A DNA stretch of 64,000 nt from Bacteroides sp. M10. Lineage in GTDB: Bacteria; Bacteroidota; Bacteroidia; Bacteroidales; Bacteroidaceae. The translations under genes were made by a program, and so were the position numbers. The DNA is taken from contig NZ_CP060488.1 of NCBI RefSeq assembly GCF_014334015.1, positions 2,066,501-2,130,500 on the forward strand, given 5' to 3'. This document shows, in pieces, positions 57,518 through 64,000 of the stretch. The notes below the pieces were generated by a model. It saw only the letters and a program-made list of their open reading frames with translations, had not been told where the DNA came from and searched no databases. The number at the start of each line of letters is the position of its first letter. Positions within the stretch are counted from its first letter, which is position 1.

Positions 57518-57880
57518 TCAGCAATACCCGGCTTTTCCGTTCTGTATGAACATCACGTATGTCTGCCGTTTCTCTTGTGAGAGTGCCTTTCCCACCAGCC
57601 ATGTGCGGAACAGGTGGGTGTTGTAGGTATTCACCCTGAAAGCGACCGGGATGATGATTTCAAGGGCGTACACGTCCGCGTGCAGCCCGTTTTCAAGCTG
57701 CATGTAGCGGCACACCTCGTAGTCGTTCAGCACGTCCGACTTGCGGACGGCTCTGATGGCGGCGTTCACTGCCGGGACGGTCGTATGGAACAATCCGGCT
57801 ATTTCGGTGGCGGTCATCCACACGTCGTTACCGGTTACGCTGACTGCCTTGTCCTCGATGATGATTGTGTCACGTTTCAT
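57518..57880 (-). CDS. RhuM-like small DNA-binding protein
   Basis: 120 aa from ATG 57880. The text VWMTATEIAGLFHTTVPAVNAAIRAVRKSDVL, then EVCRYMQLENGLHADVYALEIIIPVAFRV, resembles the N-terminus of RhuM-type virulence/KilA-like proteins. It lies 11 bp after the integrase stop on the same strand and is likely co-expressed with it. Role unknown. Confidence 0.72.
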   Translation of the reverse strand: MKRDTIIIEDKAVSVTGNDVWMTATEIAGLFHTTVPAVNAAIRAVRKSDVLNDYEVCRYMQLENGLHADVYALEIIIPVAFRVNTYNTHLFRTWLVGKALSQEKRQTYVMFIQNGKAGYC

Positions 57881-57891
57881 GGCTTTTCTTT

Positions 57892-59127
57892 TTAGATGGT
57901 GCAACCTGCAAATTCCTCGACGCCGTTCAATCTTGCGGCAAGGTTCTCCATGTCCTGATTGAGCTTCTCTTTGGTTATCTTTGCGTAAATCTGCGTCGTC
58001 TTTATGCTCTTGTGTCCGAGCATGGAGCTGACCGTTTCGATGGGAACACCGTTGGAGAGGAATATCGTCGTGGCTGCCGTGTGGCGGCTCTGATGCCACG
58101 TGATATGCTTGGTGATGCCGCAACGCTTGGCGACGGCACGGATACCGGCAAGGCACGTGTTATAATGCGGAACGGGAAATATCCTGCCGTCCCCGCACAG
58201 TCCCCGGTATTTGCCGATTATGCGGTTGGCGATGTCGAGCAGGCGGATGTTGGACACCACGCCCGTTTTCTGGCGGTTGATGTTTATCCACTCGTGTTCG
58301 TCGAAGTAGGTGCGGATATTCTCTTCCGTAAGGTTGCGCATATCCGCGAACGACAGCCCCGTGAAGGCGCAGAACAGGTAGAGGTCGCGGTACAATTCCT
58401 GTTTGGCGTTTTTCAGTTTCCCCTCCATCAGCAGGCGGATCTCATCTTTGGTCAGGAAACTGCGTGTTGTTTCCTCCTTCTTGATTTCATACTCGCGGAA
58501 CGGGTCGCGCGTCAGCCACTCGTTGTTGATGGCGATGAATACCATCGTCCGTAACGGGCAGACGTACAGCCACACGGTATTGGTGCAGCAGTGCTTGTCC
58601 GTGCGCAGGAACATCTCGAAGTCGGAGATGAAAGCCGGGGTAAGCTCTTTTAGGGCGATGTCCTTCACATGGTAGCGGATGTCGAGGAACTCTTGCATGT
58701 GCTTGTAAACGGTGCGGTACTTCAGCAGCGTGCCTTTGGCTTTCATGCCTGCCTCCACCTGCTTCTCGTAGTCCTCGTTGTGCTGGCGGAACACCTGCAT
58801 CAGCGTGTGGTAGCGGTGTTCCAGTCCGAGAAAGGCGTTCTTCACCTTCTCCGCCGTGACGAAGTTGTCACGCTCCATGATTTCCTGATAATGCCTGTTG
58901 ATGCGTACCCGCATCTTGTCAAGCATACGGTTCGTTTCGAGTGCCGCCGTGCTTCTGCCCGTGACACGTCCACCTTTGGTGTCCCACAGTTTCGGATCGA
59001 CAGTCAGTTTGCAGCTGAACTGTGTCTGGCTGCCGTCCACCGTGATGCGTCCCATGACGGGAACTGTCCCGTCCTTTTTCACTACCTGACGCTTGAGGTA
59101 GTAGATTACTGAAAATGTACTCTTCAT
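57892..59127 (-). CDS. intDOT: IntDOT tyrosine recombinase (integrase)
   Basis: 411 aa from MKSTFSVIYYLKRQ, the IntDOT length. Catalytic residues can be placed: K287, H345, R348, H372 and Y381 (TTQIYAKI). At the first arginine position of the family there is serine (TGLSF, S259), the known IntDOT peculiarity. It lies beside attR. It joins and separates the element at GTnnnTTTGC sites, tolerating mismatched overlap bases. Confidence 0.96.
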   Translation of the reverse strand: MKSTFSVIYYLKRQVVKKDGTVPVMGRITVDGSQTQFSCKLTVDPKLWDTKGGRVTGRSTAALETNRMLDKMRVRINRHYQEIMERDNFVTAEKVKNAFLGLEHRYHTLMQVFRQHNEDYEKQVEAGMKAKGTLLKYRTVYKHMQEFLDIRYHVKDIALKELTPAFISDFEMFLRTDKHCCTNTVWLYVCPLRTMVFIAINNEWLTRDPFREYEIKKEETTRSFLTKDEIRLLMEGKLKNAKQELYRDLYLFCAFTGLSFADMRNLTEENIRTYFDEHEWININRQKTGVVSNIRLLDIANRIIGKYRGLCGDGRIFPVPHYNTCLAGIRAVAKRCGITKHITWHQSRHTAATTIFLSNGVPIETVSSMLGHKSIKTTQIYAKITKEKLNQDMENLAARLNGVEEFAGCTI

Positions 59128-59458
59128 TGTCCTTAATTTTTGGGTTTCAAAATTAGTTGGTGAAGAGTCCGGTGTTGGTACGCAAAACGGGGAGGAACGG
59201 CGCAATCTTTTTCCGTAACCTGATTTTTCGCATGAGTTATGGATAACTCACTATTCCTTAGAGCCTTGTTTCGCTATTCGTACCCGTTTGTCGCATTTTC
59301 GGGCATGGTTACGAACAAGTAACGTAGCGGCGTCAGGATTTGGCTTCGGCAGGGATTGTAATGGCTTCACGGATTATCGCCACTTCAACCAAAACCCTTG
59401 TAACTCAATTCTATCACTATATCTTTCCGCATTTCACTTTTTTGTAGTAACTTTGCAG
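59128..59458. other. Right end: int promoter and candidate arm sites
   Basis: A -7 box TAATTTTG lies on the - strand at 59155-59148, with no TTTG at the usual spacing. Candidate arm sites: CGTAACC (59214-59220), GGTTACGA (59307-59314) and GTAACG (59319-59324), matching those at the left end. An in-frame TTG at 59288 can be joined to the GH3 remnant, but it has no sign of being a real start. Confidence 0.6.
59447..59458 (+). other. attR: attR: right junction of the conjugative transposon
   Basis: GTAACTTTGC (59447-59456) fits the GTnnnTTTGC core; TTTGCAG (59452-59458) is shared with attL. GH3 coding DNA resumes right after (CGT ATA = RI). Confidence 0.88.
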
Positions 59459-61459
59459 CGTATAGCTATCGATTCGACCCGTTTGGGGATTCCTTTGTTG
59501 GTAGGGGCAGATGTTATTCACGGCTATGAAACCATTTTCCCGATTCCACTGGCACTTTCCTGTAGTTGGGACACGCTGGCTGTCGAACGTATGGCACGTA
59601 TCTCCGCCGTTGAAGCCAGTGCGGATGGCATCAACTGGACATTCAGCCCGATGGTTGACATTTGCCGGGATGCCCGTTGGGGGCGTATTGCGGAAGGAAG
59701 CGGGGAAGATCCTTACCTGGGTTCTTTGATGGCTAAAGCGTATGTGCGTGGCTATCAGGGAAACAACCTGCAGGGAAACGATGAAATCCTTGCCTGTGTG
59801 AAACATTTCGCACTTTACGGAGCGTCCGAGTCGGGGCGTGATTACAATACAGTGGATATGAGCCGTTTGCGTATGTATAACGAATACCTGGCTCCTTATA
59901 AAGCTGCCGTTGATGCTGGTGTAGGCAGCGTTATGAGTTCTTTTAACATCGTTGACGGTATTCCAGCCACAGCCAACAAATGGTTACTGACCGACCTGCT
60001 CCGGAATGAATGGGGCTTCGGAGGGCTATTGGTAACAGATTACAATTCGATAGCCGAAATGTCCGCCCATGGTGTCGCCCCTCTGAAGGAAGCCTCCATT
60101 CGCGCTTTACAGGCAGGAACGGATATGGATATGGTTTCATGCGGATTCCTCAATACATTGGAGGAATCCTTGAAAGAAGGGAAGATAACGGAAGAACAGA
60201 TTAATACGGCTTGTCGCCGTGTTCTGGAAGCCAAATATAAACTGGGACTGTTCTCCAATCCGTATAAATATTGCGATGCCCTGCGTGCCAAAGAGAAACT
60301 TTATACGCCTGAACACCGCTCTGTCGCACGTGCGATTGCAGCTGAAACATTTGTTCTGTTGAAGAATGATAACAACCTGCTTCCACTTAAGCAAAAAGGC
60401 AGAATTGCCCTGATCGGTCCGATGGCGGACGCACGTAATAATATGTGCGGTATGTGGAGCATGACATGTACGCCGTCCCACCATGGAACATTGTTGGAAG
60501 GAATCCGTGCGGCAGCGGGTGACAAGGCTGAAATTCTGTATGCGAAAGGGAGCAACATATATTATGATGCGGAAACAGAAAAAGCTGCTACGGGCATTCG
60601 CCCGCTGGAACGTGGAGATAACCGGAAACTGTTGGACGAGGCTTTGCGCGTGGCTTCCCGTTCAGACGTCATTGTTGCCGCTTTGGGTGAATGTGCAGAA
60701 ATGAGCGGTGAATCGGCTTCACGTACCAGTCTTGAGATACCCGATGCACAACAGGATTTATTGAAGGCTTTAGTGAAGACGGGTAAACCTGTCGTACTTC
60801 TTCTGTTCACGGGACGTCCTTTGGTCTTGAACTGGGAGGATACGAATGTTCATTCCATATTGAATGTCTGGTTTGGCGGTAGTGAAACAGGGGATGCGGT
60901 TGCCGATGTATTGTTTGGCAAGGTCACTCCAAGCGGCAAACTGACAACTACCTTCCCGCGTTCAGTGGGACAGCTGCCGTTATTCTACAATCATTTGAAT
61001 ACGGGTCGTCCTGATCCCGACAGTCGTATGTTCAACCGCTATGCCAGCAATTATCTGGATGAGAGCAATGAACCTCTGTATCCGTTCGGATATGGTTTGA
61101 GTTATACGGACTTTGTTTATGGTGAGTTGCAGATTAGCTCGGAAACCTTGCCTAAAAATGGTGAGTTGACTGTGTCTGTCACTGTAACAAACAAGGGGAA
61201 CTACGATGGTTACGAAACGGTACAACTGTATCTTCGTGATATTTATGCGGAGATCGCCCGTCCGGTGAAAGAGCTGAAAGGTTTTGAACGCGTCTTCCTG
61301 AAGAGCGGGGAAAGCCGTGATGTTAAGTTTGTTATTACGGAAGATGACTTGAAATTCTATAATCCCGAATTAGACTATGTTTACGAACCCGGAGAATTTG
61401 ATGTTATGGTAGGAACAAATTCACGTGATGTGCAGATTAAGCATTTTAAGGCAGATTGA
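59459..61459 (+). pseudogene. GH3 beta-glycosidase, 3' part
   Basis: 666 codons plus stop, beginning RIAIDSTRLGIPLLVGADVIHG. It has the GH3 N-domain with KHFALYG, the catalytic nucleophile Asp in LLVTDYNSIAEM, the GH3 C-domain (FVLLKNDNNLLPL, then FGGSETGDAVADVLFG) and a fibronectin-III-like domain (VTVTNKGNYDGYETVQLYLRD). It lacks its own start and signal peptide, so it is silent or mis-localised while the element is integrated. Confidence 0.93.
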
Positions 61460-61747
61460 TTGTACGCAATTTTTTTTCTAAGATGTAAGTATCCTGATTA
61501 TGACTGAACTAAACTCGCAGTCTTTGGCTATATAATTCGTTTATATAGCCAGAGGCTGCGAGTTTGTAATCAAAAATATCGTTGATCATTATTGAATTTG
61601 AAAGTGCTTGATTTATTTATTTTTGTTTACGATTTAGCCGTTTTACCATTCGCAAATTGGCTACAGGTACATTATTTAACTGCAAACTTAACTATTTTTC
61701 AGTTCAAAATGTGTATTTTCGCCCGTTAATATAGTAAACATGCATTT
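61460..61747. other. Gap with terminator after GH3 and dut upstream region
   Basis: A long hairpin lies at 61511-61565: outer AAACTCGCAG pairs with CTGCGAGTTT, and inner GGCTATATAA with TTATATAGCC. The rest is AT-rich. A TATTTTCG box near 61711-61718 is a one-mismatch -7 element for dut. No gene is seen. Confidence 0.6.
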
Positions 61748-62179
61748 ATGAATATTCAAGTAATCAATAAATCGAAGCATCCGCTTCCGGCTTATGCCAC
61801 TGAATTGTCTGCAGGAATGGATATCCGCGCTAATCTTTCTGAACCTATCACACTGGAACCATTGCAACGTTGTCTGGTGCCGACAGGATTATATATCGCT
61901 CTTCCAAAAGGGTTTGAGGCGCAAGTTCGCCCGCGTAGCGGACTGGCGATAAAGAAGGGCATTACAGTACTCAATTCTCCGGGTACGATCGATGCGGATT
62001 ATCGTGGAGAAGTTTGTATCATTTTAGTTAACCTCTCATCCGAAGCATTTGTGATTGAAGATGGAGAACGTATTGCACAGATGGTGATAGCAAAACACGA
62101 ACAGCCTGTATGGCAGGAAGTGGAAGTGTTGGATGAAACAGAACGGGGAGCCGGTGGTTTCGGACATACCGGAGTGTGA
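61748..62179 (+). CDS. dut: dUTP diphosphatase
   Basis: 143 aa with all five trimeric dUTPase motifs: [31 protein letters not shown] and [10 protein letters not shown]. It hydrolyses dUTP to dUMP and keeps uracil out of DNA. It starts a run with the TPR lipoprotein gene 24 bp downstream, a common Bacteroides order. Confidence 0.96.
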   Translation: MNIQVINKSKHPLPAYATELSAGMDIRANLSEPITLEPLQRCLVPTGLYIALPKGFEAQVRPRSGLAIKKGITVLNSPGTIDADYRGEVCIILVNLSSEAFVIEDGERIAQMVIAKHEQPVWQEVEVLDETERGAGGFGHTGV

Positions 62180-62203
62180 TGAATATATAATCGAGAAAAT
62201 AGA

Positions 62204-63976
62204 ATGAAGATAAAAATAGGATGGCTGTTCGTGACGGTATTAATGCTCACTTCGTGTGGGGGAATCCGGTCTGTGCGTACAGCGAAAACAGCAGCGAAGG
62301 CAGATGCATCCTTTTTGATGAAGGTACCGTTTATTTCTGCTGAAAAGCAACGTAAATATGACTACTTCTTTTTGGAAGCCATGCGGATGAAAGAAAAGAA
62401 TGAGTATGATGCGGCTTTTGGTTTGTTGCAGCATTGTCTGGATATCAACCCCAATGCTTCTTCTGCGCTTTATGAAATATCGCAATATTATATGTTCCTC
62501 CGCCAGGTGCCGCAAGGTCAGGCTGCTTTGGAGCAAGCGGTTGCTTTTGCACCTGATAACTATTGGTATAGCCAGGGATTGGTCAGTCTGTACCAGCAAC
62601 AAAATGAATTGGATAAGGCTGCGGCTTTGCTTGAGAAGATGGTCGCCCGTTTCCCGTCGAAACAGGACCCTTTGTTCAGCCTTCTTGATATTTATAGTCG
62701 GCAGGAGAAGTATAATGATGTCATTTCTACATTGAATCGTTTAGAGAAACGTCTGGGTAAGAATGAGCAGCTGTCTATGGAGAAATTCCGGATTTATCTT
62801 CAGATGAAAGATGATAAGAAGGCATTTCAGGAAATAGAAAGTCTGGTACAGGAATATCCGATGGATATGCGTTATCAGGTGATACTGGGAGATGTATATC
62901 TTCAGAATGGGAAAAAGCAGGAAGCTTATGATGCATACCAGAAGGTACTGGCTGTAGAGCCTGATAACCCGATGGCGCTTTTCTCGATGGCTTCTTACTA
63001 TGAACAGACCGGTCAGAAAGAATTGTATCAACAGCAACTGGATACGTTGTTATTGAACAAGAAGGTGACTTCTGATACTAAAATCAGTGTCATGAGACAG
63101 GTGATTGCGGAAAATGAACAGTCGTCCGTTAAAGACAGTACTCAAGTGATTGCGTTGTTTGACCGGATGATGAAACAGGATATGGACGATCCGCAGATAC
63201 CGATGCTTTATTCTCAATACCTGTTATCGAAGAATATGGAACAGGAGGCTGTGCCGGTATTGGAGCAGGTGGTTGATCTGGATCCTACCAATAAGGCTGC
63301 CCGTTTGATGCTGGTTAGTGCGGCGGTGAAAAAGGAAGATTATAAGCAAATTATCAAGGTCTGCGAACCGGGCATTGAAGCCACTCCGGATGCGTTGGAG
63401 CTTTATTATTATCTGGCTATCGCTTATCATCAGGCAGAGCAGGGAGATAGTGTGTTGAGTGTTTGTAATAGAGCATTGGAACATATAACTCCCGATACGA
63501 GGAAAGAAGTCGTTTCAGATTTTTATTCTATCATGGGGGATATTTATCATACCAAGAAACAGATGACGGAGGCTTATGCTGCCTACGATTCGGCTTTGGT
63601 ATATAATCCTTCCAATATTGGCGCATTAAATAATTATGCTTATTATCTGTCTGTGGAACGTCGTGACTTGGATAAGGCGGAAGAAATGAGTTATAAAACG
63701 GTGAAAGCCGAACCTAACAATTCGACCTATCTCGACACTTATGCCTGGATTCTTTTCGAAAAGGGAAACTATGCCGAAGCCCGTATCTATATTGATAATG
63801 CGATGAAGAACGACGGTGAGAAAAGTGATGTGATTGTGGAGCATTGCGGAGATATTTATTTTATGACCGGTGACGTGGAAGGTGCGTTGAATTATTGGAA
63901 GAAGGCACTGGAAATGGGTAGCGAGTCGAAGATGTTGAAACAGAAAATAGAAAAGAAGAAATATATTGCGGAATGA
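62204..63976 (+). CDS. TPR-repeat lipoprotein
   Basis: 590 aa with lipobox MLTSC and then serial tetratricopeptide repeats through the whole length (for example NEYDAAFGLLQHCLDINPNASSALYEI and KKQEAYDAYQKVLAVEPDNPMAL). It is a scaffold for protein contacts at the periplasmic or outer membrane. Its stop overlaps the next ATG (ATGA). Confidence 0.92.
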   Translation: MKIKIGWLFVTVLMLTSCGGIRSVRTAKTAAKADASFLMKVPFISAEKQRKYDYFFLEAMRMKEKNEYDAAFGLLQHCLDINPNASSALYEISQYYMFLRQVPQGQAALEQAVAFAPDNYWYSQGLVSLYQQQNELDKAAALLEKMVARFPSKQDPLFSLLDIYSRQEKYNDVISTLNRLEKRLGKNEQLSMEKFRIYLQMKDDKKAFQEIESLVQEYPMDMRYQVILGDVYLQNGKKQEAYDAYQKVLAVEPDNPMALFSMASYYEQTGQKELYQQQLDTLLLNKKVTSDTKISVMRQVIAENEQSSVKDSTQVIALFDRMMKQDMDDPQIPMLYSQYLLSKNMEQEAVPVLEQVVDLDPTNKAARLMLVSAAVKKEDYKQIIKVCEPGIEATPDALELYYYLAIAYHQAEQGDSVLSVCNRALEHITPDTRKEVVSDFYSIMGDIYHTKKQMTEAYAAYDSALVYNPSNIGALNNYAYYLSVERRDLDKAEEMSYKTVKAEPNNSTYLDTYAWILFEKGNYAEARIYIDNAMKNDGEKSDVIVEHCGDIYFMTGDVEGALNYWKKALEMGSESKMLKQKIEKKKYIAE

Positions 63977-64000
63977 AAAGAATAGTTTATCTATTGTTGT
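63973..64000 (+). CDS. Start of the next gene (probably an exported protein), cut by the window end
   Basis: Only nine codons are seen (MKRIVYLLL), a signal-peptide-like start overlapping the TPR stop by 4 bp. In Bacteroides a DUF4292 lipoprotein gene often follows here; that is inference. Confidence 0.55.

Larger units (their letters stand above)
7866..59458. mobile_element. CTnDOT/CTnERL-family integrative conjugative element carrying tetQ
   Basis: A 51,593-bp element bounded by IntDOT-type cores. It encodes the full family set: integrase with the IntDOT catalytic pattern, excision operon, RteA/RteB/RteC regulators, TetQ, Mob proteins and the tra series. No ermF region is seen, so it resembles CTnERL more than CTnDOT. 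It also carries a group II intron in mobC and a two-gene ATPase cargo between mobC and rteC. Both junctions and the in-frame GH3 reconstruction define the ends to within 7 bp. Family identity is firm; allele-level identity would need an alignment. Confidence 0.95.

Noticed and set aside
59288..59458. Extension of the GH3 remnant upstream into element DNA with a TTG start
   Set aside because: 57 codons of non-homologous sequence from the element end, no ribosome site; the frame is open by chance.
7866..59458. ermF/ermG or other second resistance gene expected in CTnDOT
   Set aside because: No erm, tetX or aad-like protein is found; only tetQ is present, as in CTnERL-type elements.
1..64000. 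CRISPR arrays, tRNA or rRNA genes
   Set aside because: No regularly spaced repeats and no cloverleaf or rRNA-like segment were seen.

Overview
The window is Bacteroides-type DNA. The evidence is a SusC/SusD pair, lipoproteins with lipobox signals, promoters of the TTTG-N19-TAnnTTTG type, and a complete CTnDOT/CTnERL-family integrative conjugative element with tetQ, rteA, rteB and rteC.

Layout. Positions 1-7865 are the end of a polysaccharide utilization locus, all on the + strand: SusC C-terminus, SusD, a SusE/F-position lipoprotein, a sialate O-acetylesterase, a beta-helix lipoprotein and the first 93 codons of a GH3 glycosidase. Positions 7866-59458 are the conjugative transposon (51,593 bp). 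It inserted exactly inside the GH3 gene; the rest of GH3 resumes in frame at 59459 and ends at 61459. Chromosomal dut, a TPR lipoprotein and the start of one more lipoprotein gene follow.

Within the element, from left to right: a 1-kb non-coding end; a + strand operon of small proteins with PcfK- and PcfJ-like genes (8880-12225); the tra operon on the - strand, transcribed from traA (26299) to a GH24 lysozyme (12713); an intergenic candidate oriT region; mobA-mobB-mobC on the + strand, with mobC split by a 2.4-kb group II intron; a cargo pair on the - strand (AAA/DUF4143 ATPase plus a 1084-aa membrane KAP-type NTPase); rteC; the tetQ-rteA-rteB operon followed by a RibD-like gene; a giant methylase-helicase; the sRNA gene rteR; the excision operon (xis2c, xis2d, orf3, exc); small helix-turn-helix genes; and the integrase intDOT beside the right end.

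How it works together, from knowledge of this family: tetracycline relieves attenuation ahead of tetQ, so RteA and RteB are made. RteB activates rteC, RteC activates the excision operon, and the Xis proteins with Exc and IntDOT excise the element. Excision proteins also raise tra and mob expression, and RteR sRNA holds tra down.

Most interesting observations: (1) a 17-nt stretch in the unstructured middle of RteR is antisense to a leader motif repeated just upstream of several element genes, including traI, traN and mobA, which suggests a direct multi-target mechanism; (2) excision would restore an intact 759-codon GH3 gene; (3) the conjugation coupling protein can only be made if the group II intron splices; (4) the KAP/ATPase pair is an AT-rich cargo that could be a defence or immunity system; (5) several palindromes and repeats mark probable operators, integrase arm sites and miniature mobile sequences.
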